64,000 nucleotides of DNA from Hemibagrus wyckioides (Eukaryota > Chordata > Actinopteri > Siluriformes > Bagridae), in contig NC_080714.1 in NCBI RefSeq assembly GCF_019097595.1, positions 23,296,759 to 23,360,758 on the forward strand. The letters run 5' to 3'. Positions 1 through 10,990 of the stretch are shown in pieces (within the stretch, counting starts at the first letter, position 1; every line of letters starts with the position of its first letter). A program made the translations under genes and the position numbers. The notes beneath the pieces were generated by a model, which did no database searches, was not told the origin of the DNA, and worked only from the letters and a program-made list of their open reading frames with translations.

Positions 1-455
1 TCCAGTTATCCATCCATCCATTCATCCATTTATCCAATCCCTAATTAATGTTCATAAGGGTACATCCATCCATCCTGTCATCCATCCATTCATCCATTAT
101 TCCTTCCATCCATCCCGTCATCCATCCATCCATATATTCATCCATCCATCCATCCATCCAGTTTTCCATCCATCCATTTATCCAATCCCTAATTAATGTT
201 CATAAGGGTACATCAGTCCATCCATCTATACATCCATCCATCCAGTTATCCATCCATCCATCCATCCATCCAGTTATCCATTTATCCATTTATCCAATCC
301 CTAATTAATGTTCATAAGGGTACATCCATCCATCCACCCATCCTGTCATCCATCCATCCATCCATTATTCCTTCCATCCATCCTGTCATCCATCCATCTT
401 TTTATCCATCCATCCATCCTGTCATCCATCCATCCAATCCCTAATTAATGTTGTG
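1..455. repeat. TCCA-type tetranucleotide array with a longer internal period
   Basis: Almost pure TCCA/CATC repeats, interrupted by a shared block (ctaattaatgttcataagg) that begins at 41, 189, 301 and, in truncated form, 441. The interruption spacing of roughly 110-150 bases makes this a higher-order repeat rather than a plain microsatellite. It is cut by the left edge of the window. Open frames here (runs of Ile-His-Pro-Ser) only reflect the repeat. Confidence 0.9.
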
Positions 456-3300
456 GCATAAACAAACAAGCTAATCCCAAATTAAAACAGGAAATGTGAA
501 CACAATCAGGCAGCAAAACCAACACCAGGAAATTACACATTATGCAGATTCAACAATCAGGTGAATTAAAATCAAAGATTTGTCTGTCAGGAAATAAACC
601 TGTGATCATGACACTGTTTTCTATTGCCCTAGAATCTAGAATCTAAAGCAGGTATGAAAATGCCCTAAAATGCATGAAGTGATTTTGCATAGAGAGAGTT
701 ACAAGTGGCGTGGCATTTTGGCAGGGCAAGAATGCACACACACACACACACACACAAACCGCCCAGCTGCCTTGCTTTCTCAGTTAGAAAGAACAACATT
801 CCTCCTTCCTTTCTGTGCGATGCTTATTTATTGCCTGTACAATGGGCCACTGAACTGCTGTCTAAGTGTCAGCGATGAAATGTGCCAAACAACACCTGCT
901 CCCTCCAGCAGCTTCCTGAGGCTTGCCAGAAGCTGCATTAACCCGGCTGCGCTGAACCATGCGCAAAGTCTTGCCAAGCTACGCAAAACAACATCCCTAT
1001 GTCAGTCAAGATGGAAGGCATTTCCTCAAACTAAAATGTCTCCTATGATTAGATATCACTGTACAGCAGGGGGCTTCTGGTTTAAATGGGGAAGCGGGCT
1101 AATCCTCGCTGTTTTTCTATGATAAAAAATTCTCTTTTGGAATCAGAATAATTGTGGATTATTTTGCAGAAAGAAACATGATGAGGTTTTCTTTCTAGCC
1201 CCAGCCTGTACAATTGTGAATCTTATCAATGACAAATCATATCAGGCCTACATGACACTCCCACTATTGATCTCCTCATCTAATATCACAACCAGACATC
1301 ACAGCTACACAGACACAGACTAGCATGGCCCACGGATCGAGAACATGCTAGCTGGTGTCTGTGCCATGCAAAAGAAGCACTGCAGCCAGAACACAAAGCA
1401 CAGCGCCAGAACAAGTCTGTATTTAACTTTTCAGAAGGAGTGTTCGCTGAGTGCTGCTTCTATTTTCTGTCCTTTATTCAGCTGTCATGTGATGTTGCCT
1501 GGAGAAAGGATCAATAAAAGCACTATGTTAGCTGCCTCGTCACTGCACATTTTAAAACCGAGACTGGAAAACACTTTGCACTTAATAGCAAAATATAGCA
1601 GGGGTGGAGAGAGAGAAAATGACATTGCAGGTTCTATACTAAACCATTCATTTGGGGGGGGGTCGTTTCTTACAAAAATCTCTAGGAAACTTTCTACACC
1701 TAATAGAAAATAAACATTCTTCCCACTGTGATGTGATGCACAATTCATCCAAGTCTAACAGATTTCAGCCTGAAGGATTTACACACAATTAATGTTCCTT
1801 GGCTGGACCAAAAAAAAAAAAAAAAGCAGCCAGTGTACATTTAGCCTGCTGCGCCTGGGAATACCTGCAACCAGAAATGACGGATGAGAGAGAGAGAAAG
1901 AGCGTGAGAAAGAACAAAAGCCAAAAGGGAGAGGAAAAAAAGAGAAAAACTGCTGCCAAACAGGACCAATTTAATCACCGACCAGTGCAAAACATCTAAA
2001 TCAAAAAAAAGTGCTAACTGCTGATACAGCTAAGAGGCACAGCTCTGAAAGCTTGGAGTCTCTCTCCCAAGTTTCTCCACAAATTTATGGCGACTCCAGA
2101 ACATTACTGTGGCTTGTTACAAAGGCTGGAATGCGAGTCCTTAAAAACTTCACCGCGCGTTGGCGCTCCACAATTACGGTCGCACATACGCAGACGGAAA
2201 CTTTCAATTGGAAAAAATCCTGCGGATGCGAATGTCATGTCCACCTTCTTCCTCTTTCCAAAAATAATTACCGGATAAACATATAAGCAGACCTCCTCCC
2301 TTATAGGAAAGGTGTAGCAGCTCACCTGAGCTTTTGGCAGTAGATTCTCACCTCGGATTGTCTGCAGGTTTAAAACCTGTCTGATGTGCAGGGGGAGGAA
2401 TTACATGCAGGAGAGTATACAGGTCTTGAAAGAAGCATAATGTCAGGATAAGGATAAACACAGCCAGGCTGCCAACAAACACAACCAGGCTGCTACTGCA
2501 ACACAGTGCCGGCTGTGTCCTGCCTCCGAGTCAGAGCGCACCACAAAAATCCCCAAAGCGTGCCCTCTGCTCAGGGCTGCAGGCCGAACCTCCCTCTAGA
2601 TACAGGTCTGAAAGAAAAGGAGCGAGGGGGACAGTGGCAAATTTTTTCCTCTTTCATGACCAACTTGAAGACCTGGTTACAGCTCTCTTTCTCTCTCTCT
2701 CTCTCTTTTGTTTTGGGGACGAGCCACTTTGGCGGCCTGAATTCCTCAGGAAAGTTAGCCAATCATAGCGCTGGCTCTGGGGAGTGTGGTGAGCAGAGGC
2801 CCAGCCTGCTCTCCCACTCTTTAATCAGCCAACAATGTGGAAGAACCTCCATAACCACACACACACACCACTACAGCCACACTGCTTAAACACCACAGCC
2901 TACAGCTAGCACACAGCATCAGATTCTGCTCTCTGATCACTGCATCCACGGATCAAAAGGAATAAATACAGAGATGATTATATTAGCTCACTTGTATCAT
3001 TAAATCGGAAGTACTTGTTCTGTCTAGACTCTAACAGGTTTGGGTTTGAATGCTAACTCTGCCGTGTCTGCTTTGTGTAATTATGCTACGTTTTTAAACT
3101 CTATAAACCATGTGCTTTCAGCTGGACATGTTGGCTTGATCCATGTTTTAAGAGCAGACAGCTGTTTAAGGAATATAACATGGCTCGCTGTTCTGTTATA
3201 GAAATATAATCCACCCCAAAGTGGAGTTTTTTTCTGGTACCAGCATTTCATACCAACACTTACACTGTATAATTCATTATAAAAGTGTACCTAGCAACAG
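456..3300. other. Non-coding stretch with short simple repeats
   Basis: I see no convincing exon. Simple sequence includes a CA run near 735-757, an A run near 1809-1825 and a CT run near 2683-2707. The stretch around 780-1000 is of balanced composition and non-repetitive, so it could hold conserved non-coding sequence, but nothing here proves that. Confidence 0.5.
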
Positions 3301-3302
3301 CT

Positions 3303-3305
<3 letters not shown>

Positions 3306-3337
<32 letters not shown>

Positions 3338-3343
3338 ACACGT
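3306..3343. repeat. (CA)n microsatellite
   Basis: CA dinucleotide run with one AA interruption, directly before the long 23-bp minisatellite. Confidence 0.9.
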
Positions 3344-3379
3344 GTTCGAACTATTTTTTAACTGCAGTTAATGTTCCTA

Positions 3380-5560
3380 TTATCAGTCACGTTACTGTGT
3401 CAGTAATGAGGCACTATGTCAGTTAGTAATAAAGCACTGTCAGTTAGTAATGAGTCACTATGTCAGTTACTGAGGAGTCACTATGTCAGTTAGTAATGAG
3501 GCACTATGTCAGTTAGTAATGAGTTAGTAATGAGTCACTATGTCAGTTAGTAATGAGTCACTATGTCAGTTACTGAGGAGTCACTATGTCAGTTAGTAAT
3601 GAGTCACTATGTCAGTTACTGAGGAGGCACTATGTCAGTTAGTAATGAGTATGTCAGTTAGTAATGAGTCACTATGTCAGTTAGTAATGAGTCACTATGT
3701 CAGTTACTGAGGAGTCACTATGTCAGTTAGTAATGAGTCACTATGTCAGTTAGTAATGAGTCACTATGTCAGTTACTGAGGAGGCACTATGTCAGTTAGT
3801 AATGAGTCACTATGTCAGTTAGTAATGAGTATGTCAGTTAGTAATGAGTCACTATGTCAGTTAGTAATGAGTCACTATGTCAGTTACTGAGGAGTCACTA
3901 TGTCAGTTAGTAATGAGTCACTATGTCAGTTACTGAGGAGGCACTATGTCAGTTAGTAATGAGTCACTATGTCAGTTACTGAGGAGGCACTATGTCAGTT
4001 AGTAATGAGTCACTATGTCAGTTAGTAATGAGGCACTATGTCGGTTAGTAATGAGGCACTATGTCAGTTAGTAATGAGGCACTATGTCAGTTACTGAGGA
4101 GGCACTATGTCAGTTAGTAGTGAGTCACTATGTCAGTTACTGAGGAGGCACTATGTCAGTTAGTAATGAGTCACTATGTCAGTTAGTAATGAGGCACTAT
4201 GTCAGTTAGTAATGAGGCACTATGTCAGTTAGTAATGAGGCACTATGTCAGTTACTGAGGAGGCACTATGTCAGTTAGTAGTGAGTCACTATGTCAGTTA
4301 CTGAGGAGACACTGTCAGTTAGTAATGAGTCACTATGTCAGTTAGTAATGAGTCACTATGTCAGTTACTGAGGAGACACTGTCAGTTAGTAATGAGTCAC
4401 TATGTCAGTTAGTAATGAGTCACTATGTCAGTTACTGAGGAGACACTGTCAGTTAGTAATGAGTCACTATGTCAGTTACTGAGGAGGCACTATGTCAGTT
4501 AGTAGAGTCACTATGTCAGTTACTGAGGAGGCACTATGTCAGTAACTGAGGAGGCACTATGTCAGTTACTGAGGAGGCACTATGTCAGTTACTGAGGAGG
4601 CATTGTGTCCGTTATTTAAAAAAATCGCTATTGCTAAGGAGTCACCAAGTCAGTTACTAAAAAAAGTTACTATATCAGTTATTAAGGAGTTTCTATGTCA
4701 GTTACTGAGAAGTTGCTATGTCAGAGATTAAGGAGTTACTACCTCAATTACTAAGGAGTCACTGTCATTTACTAAAGAGTCACTTTGTCAGTTAGTAAGG
4801 AGTCACTGTCAGTTACTAAAGAGTCTCAGTGTCAGTTATCTAGAAGTTACCCTGGCTGTTGCTAAGAAGCCACTATGTCACTTAATAAGTAGTTACTGTG
4901 TCACTTACTAAGGAGTCTCTATGTCAGTTACTGAGGAGACATTATGTCAGTTATTATGTTAGTTACTAAGAAGATACTATGCCAGTTACTAGAGTCACTA
5001 TGTCAGTTACTAAGGAGTTACTATATACGTTACTAAAGAGTCACTATGTCAGTTACTGAGAAGTTACTGTACCAGTTACTGAGGTGTTACAATGTCAGTT
5101 ACTTAGAAGTTACTTTGGGTGTTACTAAGAAGCCACTATGTCACTTAATAAGGAGTTACTGTCACTTACTAAGGGGTCTCTATGTCAGTTACTGAGGAGA
5201 CATTGTCAGTTACTGAAGAGTTATTATGTTAGTTACTAAGAAGTTACTATGCCAGTTACTGAGGAGTCACTATATCAGTTACTAAGTAGTTACTATGACA
5301 GTTACTAAAGAGTTACTATGCAAGTTGCTAAGAAGACATTACGTCAGTTACTAAAGATTCACCATGATATTTATTAAGGAGTCACTATGTCAGTTACTAA
5401 AGATTCACCATGACATTTATTAAGGAGTCACTATGTCAGTTACTAAAGAGTCACTTTGTCAGTTAGTAAGGAGTCACTAGTTTAGTTACTAAGTAGTTAC
5501 TATGTCAGTTAATAAGGAGTCACTAGGTCAGAGAGTAAGGGGTTAATCACTGACATAGTG
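3380..5560. repeat. 23-bp minisatellite, about 2.2 kb
   Basis: Tandem units of 23 bases in two main forms: type A (cactatgtcagttagtaatg + agt) and type B, in which TTAGTAATG is replaced by TTACTGAGG. The two types alternate irregularly. Units are very uniform from about 3400 to 4600 and then diverge progressively to about 5560. Many type A units contain TGAGTCA at the unit junction, the AP-1 consensus; others carry TGAGGCA, which breaks it. Some units are short by 2-4 bases. No coding potential. Confidence 0.93.
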
Positions 5561-5606
5561 ACTCCTTGGTAACTTACCAGTGAACTTCTTAGTAACTGAC
5601 AGTGCC
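5548..5606 (-). repeat. Inverted minisatellite units at the array end
   Basis: At 5548-5573 and 5584-5606 the sequence reads as the reverse complement of the same 23-bp unit (for example tgacatagtgactcctt). The array therefore ends with units in opposite orientation. Confidence 0.8.
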
Positions 5607-5610
5607 TACT

Positions 5611-6222
5611 TAATAATGTATGCCAGTTACTAAGTATGTTTGTTCGTAACTATGCATGTACAGTAAGCATGCAACTATGTTCACCTATCTAATGTCACCT
5701 TAAAATAGTTAACATTTTATTGTAAGAATGCAGCTACAGTGTTACTGTTTACTTTACGCTAAGGATGTCTGTAGCTGTAGCACTATTTATGGTCATTTTC
5801 ACAGGCAGGTTGTGCTGGGAGTTTGGCATGTTTAGTCGAATGTAGAAGCTGTTTTTGAATCTGGGTTTAATCTAGGAAACTGATCTCTGGCCCGCATGGT
5901 CTGGGATTCTCTCCAAGTACATTTTGGTGCAGAATAAGTCATGTGTGAAAGTGATTGGTTCTCAGGTCTAGGTATCAAATAACTTGATTGGATTGATTCA
6001 GCATGTCATGTTACTTCCTGTTTCAGGTTTTACAAGTGTCACTACAGCTTCTAAAAAATAATGATTATTTTCTTGTATAAGAAAACAAGAGCCAGGGAAT
6101 ATAATAACATGTTGATACTGTGATATAATAACCTTATGGTACTCAAGTAATATCATGGACAATAATGGCCCAATTGTTTTTTCACCTGGAAAACCTATAG
6201 TGGTCTACTATATATTATAACA
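5611..6222. other. Non-coding, nothing recognised
   Basis: No exon, repeat family or motif that I can name. Confidence 0.4.
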
Positions 6223-6680
6223 TACACCGACCAGGCATAACATTATGACCACCTGCCTAATATTGTGTTGGTCCCCCATTTGCTGCCAAAACATAACAAA
6301 CTGCAATGCACTGTGTATTCTGACACCCTTCTATCAGAACCAGCATTAATTTCTTTAGCAATTTGAGCAACAGTAGCTCGTCTGTTGGATCGGATCACAC
6401 GGGCCAGCCTTCACTCCCCACGTGCATCAGTGAGCCTTGGCCGCCCATGACTCTTTCGTCAGTCTACCACTGTTCCTTCCATCACAATTTGACCCTTGTC
6501 AAACTCGCTCAAATCCTTACGCTTGCCCATTTTTCCTGCTTCTAACACATCAACTTTGAGGACAAAATGTTCACTTGCTACCTGATATATCCTACCCACT
6601 AAAAGGTGCCATGATGAGGAGATCATCAGTGTTCTTCACCTCACCTATCAGTGCTCATAATGTTATGCCTGATCAGTGTA
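6223..6680 (-). mobile_element. Internally deleted Tc1/mariner copy (TIR family B)
   Basis: The ends are inverted repeats: tacaccgaccaggcataaca on the left and tgttatgcctgatcagtgta on the right, each bounded by TA. The interior, read on the minus strand, keeps a fragment of the N-terminal helix-turn-helix of a Tc1-like transposase, but most of the coding region is missing at about 458 bases total (full-length Tc1 is about 1.2-1.6 kb). Related copies lie at 48983, 60010 and 62424. It cannot encode a transposase. Confidence 0.8.
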
Positions 6681-7749
6681 CAGTATGGTGTGTATACTGT
6701 CTTTTTTTTTTGCCATATCAACAATCTAATTTGATTAACTAATCTAATCTATTAACTAATGTCACAATTTCTTTTACAAATAAATTCTGTAAAAACAAAC
6801 TAAACCTGCAATGGATTGTAGGTCTGAACTTGAGTATTTAATTGTAGAAACATCCCTTAATGCATTACAGGGGAACTACCATGTCAACAGGACTGTTTAA
6901 ACGGGTTAATAGCTACATCACTGCTGTTTTTAATGGACCTGAACCACTACATCATGCGGTACAAGCAGTGGAGATCATTTGGAGCAAGCTTCTCACAAAT
7001 TTCTTTCTTTCTTTTTCTTTTTATACAAATGCTTGTAAAATACACAGCAATATGACAAACCGTCTGTCCTAATAGCTCATTTCATCAATACTTCAAAACC
7101 CGACACAGCAAGAAACATCTTGCATGTCTTCTGGAAGCAAAAACAGGTGGCATCTGTTTCACATCAGGGAGAATTAAAGCCATTCATCAGTCTAACGTAG
7201 CGCACAAATGCACAACAGCCAAAACAAAGTTTCCACGGTGCTAAAAGCCCAGGGCACCAAGCATCCTAGCAACAGTTAGGAGGCTTCAATGACTTGCGGT
7301 TCAACAGACAACAGATCAACAGACATACAATCTAACTGAACCGTGAAAAAACCATAGTACAGAAGTGCTGAGTTCTCAGAAAGTGTGGGATTCATTTTGT
7401 GTTTTGAGTTCCAGCTACAAGCTAAATGACAGGGTTATAAAGAAATGCCCTTGATCTAATACTAAAAGTTATCATTTCTATTTAACTTAGACAGGGATAT
7501 GTAATATAATACATAATCTAAGACTAGAACCAATACATTTATTTCTTCAGTACTTTCTTACCGTTCTTACCTATTTCTACCAGCTTGGGATGTAAACTTG
7601 TCTTTGGAAACTTTGTCTTTGAGCTGAAGAAAGTCACTGTATATAAATTATAAAAAAGTCACTGTATATAAATTATAAATATAATTTATATTTATATTAT
7701 AATATAAATTAAATTATACTTACTTTTTATCTCATTTTATACAACCGAG
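6681..7749. other. Non-coding, AT-rich in part
   Basis: No exon seen. The segment 7640-7740 is a low-complexity TATAAATTATA tract with a direct repeat of gtcactgtatataaattata. Confidence 0.45.
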
Positions 7750-7836
7750 TAATTGCTCAAGGGACTAAAAGTGGCAGCTTGGTGGACCTGGGATTGGAAT
7801 TCACAACATTCCAGCACCTTAACCACTAAGCTACCA
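7750..7836 (-). mobile_element. tRNA-derived SINE fragment
   Basis: On the minus strand it opens with ggatgtggtagcttagtggt, a tRNA-like A-box region, followed by a degenerate B-box (gggattgg on the plus strand is part of it). It matches the longer copy at 13105-13285 and the plus-strand copy at 57590-57775. Only the tRNA-like head and a short body remain. Confidence 0.7.
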
Positions 7837-7843
7837 CATCCTG

Positions 7844-7880
7844 TTATTATTATTATTATTATTAGTAGTAGTAGTAGTAG
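7844..7880. repeat. (ATT)n/(AGT)n trinucleotide run
   Basis: Short trinucleotide tract immediately after the SINE head. A similar tract is at 8160-8197. Confidence 0.85.
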
Positions 7881-7924
7881 TACATCAATAATAAATTGTT
7901 CATCTTAATCTTTCTCTAACATGC

Positions 7925-7990
7925 TTGTTTTGACGTTTATGGAAGGATTCTCCAGTGTCAGCTGTTTGGAACTGCAGAGAGATGAATTTG
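7925..7990 (+). repeat. Fragment of a dispersed repeat (TCTCCAGTGTCAGC core)
   Basis: Shares the block ggattctccagtgtcagc with similar blocks at about 10930, 27065 and 43977. The best-preserved copy is at 10765-10990. Class of element not recognised. Confidence 0.5.
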
Positions 7991-8940
7991 CACTTTCTGC
8001 ATGAAAAGACGCCTTTCATCCAAAGCAACTTACCAGTGAAGAAACACAAGAAAACGACACATGAAGAGAATATAAGTAGTGCAACTATACATGAGTTTTG
8101 ATCGGCTGTTTGAGGAGGATGGTGCACAGAGTAGAGGTGTAAGGGCTAGTGTAAGTGCAGATTTATTTATTAATTATTATTAGTAGTAGTAGTAGCATTA
8201 AAAAAAAACAATAATAAGGACAAAAGAGAGGCTTATAAGGAAACAACTGCTTCTAGCTGCATTAAGAGGAGTAATAGCAGTAACAAACGTGTTTTGTGAA
8301 GGTCTCGCAACATTAAATGTCCATATAAGTGAATACGAAGTTTAACATTGTTGTTTAATAAATGAAAATGATAATCACTGGCAAATTAAAGCATCATTAA
8401 CTTCACGTCTCATGACGTCTGATTATTTTCCTAAAACATGATACAACACCTCAGATTTGACCATCACTGAATCCCAGCCTTGGTCTGCTTCTTCTCTAAA
8501 GGTTACCTACGTGCTAAGAGCGTGGAGAGAGCAGAACGAAGAGTCAGCGCTTTTTCCACACCACTCTTTTGTCTTTCGTGGTCGTGAAGACGTGGATGAA
8601 GTGATCACGCAGTCGGCGGACCATGAAACAGCGACCAGCTGTACCGCGCACTAGCCTAAACATCCTGCTCCGAGTCCTCCAAAGCAGAGAGGGAGCGGAC
8701 GGAGCTCTGGGATTTGAATCCCATCTGCTGAGACACACACAAAGATACCCCGTGTGCCGTGGATGAGGTCAGAGGAGCGGCAGCACTGTGACACACAGCT
8801 GGAGCAAAAAACGCCCGCGCGAGACGGAATTTCAGTCTTAAATGTCACAGGCTGAGAGGGACGGCTCGTCACTGACCTTTAACCCTGATGTTCTGTTCAT
8901 GAATTCATGGCCTTTTGGATTCAGACACTATTTTAAGACT
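7991..8940. other. Non-coding stretch with a GC-richer part at 8500-8850
   Basis: The GC-richer part is non-repetitive. On the minus strand it has an open frame of 23 codons between a possible acceptor near 8719 and a TAG near 8650, which I judged too weak to call. Otherwise nothing recognised. Confidence 0.35.
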
Positions 8941-9430
8941 TTATATCAAAACAAAATTTCCCAATTCAATTCAGTTTAATCGGATAGCGCTTTTAACAAT
9001 GGACATGTCTCAAAGCAGCTTTACAGAAATGTAGAAAAAATGATAAAGTTACTATTTATCCCTGACGTCTGGTGAGGAAAAGCTTCCTGAGATGATATGA
9101 GGAAGAAACCTTGAGAGGAACCAGGCTCAGAAGGGAACCTCATCCTCATTCGAATGACACTGGACAGTTTGTTGTTGATCTTTCGGCTGCTCCCTACGTG
9201 TGTGAGGGGTCACCACAGTGGACCAACTGGTCCGCACAACAACTTGGCACAGGTTTTACGCCGGATGCCCTTCCTGACGCAACCCTCCCATTTTAGCCGG
9301 GCTTGGGACCGGCACTACATCCAGTGGCTGGGGTCGGGCACTGGCTGGGAATCGAACCCGGGCCTTCCACATGAAACCTACCACTGAGCCACCAGTGCCT
9401 CTGGACAGTAAATAATGTAAACGTTAATAA
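8941..9430 (+). repeat. Dispersed teleost repeat split by a SINE
   Basis: Contains caattcaattcagtttaat, tagcgcttttaacaatggac and gaggaagaaaccttgagagg, blocks I recognise as common dispersed sequence in fish genomes. It is interrupted at 9169-9400 by a SINE and resumes at 9401. Confidence 0.65.
9169..9400 (-). mobile_element. Full-length tRNA-derived SINE with 9-bp target duplication
   Basis: Read on the minus strand it begins ggcactggtggctcagtggt (A-box type) and then has gggttcgattccc (B-box). The body of about 150 bases ends in a CAA-rich tail (tcaacaacaa). It is flanked by direct repeats CTGGACAGT at 9160-9168 and 9401-9409, which are the expected duplication of the target. About 232 bases, apparently complete. 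Confidence 0.85.
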
Positions 9431-10300
9431 TGGCCTTTCTTCTTGTCTCCTCTCAATTATTCGCATTTCTAATATTCAGTATTTGTATTCTGAAGCAAAC
9501 GTTTATACTCTGAATTTAACTGCATTTCACACAAGACAGAATTCGTTCCAAGGTTACTTTCTGTCACATCATATAGTGTAAATATTGTGCACTCGAGTCA
9601 GCAGATAGCTTTATTACTAAGCTCAAAAGTTTGCTGTAGTTAATTAGCTTGAAAGTGTCAGGTATGAACTGTCGGGCAGTTTAGTGTAAGCCCTCACGTC
9701 AGGACTATACGGGAATCAGAAACAACAACTCTCACAAAACCCGAAACAGGAATGAATGATCTTTTACAGAGCTGGAGAAAGGGATGAAAATATATTTAAT
9801 ATGTTTAAGGGCAATCATCATGCAATCCATCCATGGGTTCTAAGCTCAGTGAATGTTATTTGTGCTTGTTCTTCGTCTAACTATCTGCTTTAATTTGTTA
9901 TGGTTTTTGCCCCGTCTCCGTCCCTTGTCCTGTTATTGGTTTGTTCCCTTAATGTGTGCACTTGTTTTGTGATTAGTCCTTAATTCATTCATCTATTAAC
10001 CCCCCGAGTACAGTAGGATACAGTAGGTTGATTTTGTTTTATTTTATTGACATGTGTAGGACATTTGTGTCCCTGACTACTCCCTCTCTCTCTATTTCTT
10101 TCTCTCCCTCTCTCTCTCCAAAGTGTTGAGGAGTAAGTAATAATTTAAAGATTTGCAAAAAATGAGGAAATAAATTGCTTTAGGATGTAATTGCTTCCAT
10201 TCTGTGATTTTTGTGTATTAATCCATACAAAACATCCATGTACAGAAGTATACAATTTAAATACAGAATCAAACTTTAAAGTTAGGGTGTGCAAACCGAT
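9431..10300. other. Non-coding, nothing recognised
   Basis: A pyrimidine-rich tract lies at 10080-10122. No exon seen on either strand. Confidence 0.4.
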
Positions 10301-10342
10301 GGATGGATGGATGGATGGATGGACGAATGGATGGATGGATGG
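10300..10342. repeat. (GGAT)n microsatellite
   Basis: GGAT/GATG tetranucleotide run. It is the complement of the TCCA motif at the window start. Confidence 0.9.
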
Positions 10343-10640
10343 AATCAGCCTCCGAAATTTGAATTCTCGATACAGACCGAATATAAAGATGGACCATGCT
10401 GGAAGATATGACAGTGGCTTTAAAGATGGAGAAGTACCACAGAGCGAATGCATACAGGAAACACAGCCATGTGATCATCACTTAATCCTCTGAGTGAAGA
10501 TCATTTATCTGCTGGATAAAGAACAGGCTGTCGCTTTAGGAATCAGTAATGTTTCATAATCCCTTTTCAGTAGAGAGCAAGAGACAAAAGTGCACAATAA
10601 AGTGCACAGTAATGACATCACGGATAAAGTGCGAAATTAT

Positions 10641-10670
10641 GCTTACACACACACACACACATACACACAA
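10641..10670. repeat. (CA)n microsatellite
   Basis: CA dinucleotide run with one TA interruption. Confidence 0.9.
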
Positions 10671-10764
10671 GAAGTGGATGCTTTTGTGTAATATTTGTGC
10701 AACACTAAACTGCAGATGTGAATATTTAACCCCATGAAATGACACACTAATACAGCAGAATATT

Positions 10765-10990
10765 TCTCAACCCTGATTGGTCAGAAATACTTCCCTACAT
10801 TTTCTAGTTCTAATATGTAATCGTTTCTATAGTAACAGCTCATTTACAGGCACCTCAATAGAAACGGATTTCAAGCAGAAGCATAATTACTGATATGGAG
10901 AAGTTTTCTGTAAGCGTTTATGGACGAAGTCTCCAGCGTCAGCGCTTTCTAACGGTCCGAGGTCACGCTTATGACCACGTTTTTCAACAT
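10765..10990 (+). repeat. Best-preserved copy of a dispersed repeat
   Basis: Begins near ccctgattggtcagaa, passes through ctagttctaatatgtaatcg and ends around gtctccagcgtcagcgcttt. The first and last blocks recur together at 26880-27110 (tctgattggtcggaag, then actctccagtgtcagcgct), so the two copies define one interspersed family. No coding capacity. The class (non-autonomous DNA element is likely) is not proven. Confidence 0.6.

Noticed and set aside
48..444. Plus-strand frames rich in Ile-His-Pro-Ser
   Set aside because: Translation of the TCCA array.
670..1122. 150-codon plus-strand frame
   Set aside because: Begins with a CA-repeat translation and shows no domain, and there is no supporting promoter or splice signal.
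8650..8719. Minus-strand 23-codon open stretch ending TAG after a possible acceptor (QMGFKSQSSVRSLSALED)
   Set aside because: The composition is gene-like, but the acceptor tract is TG-rich, no upstream exon fits and no family is recognised. Too weak to annotate as a last exon.
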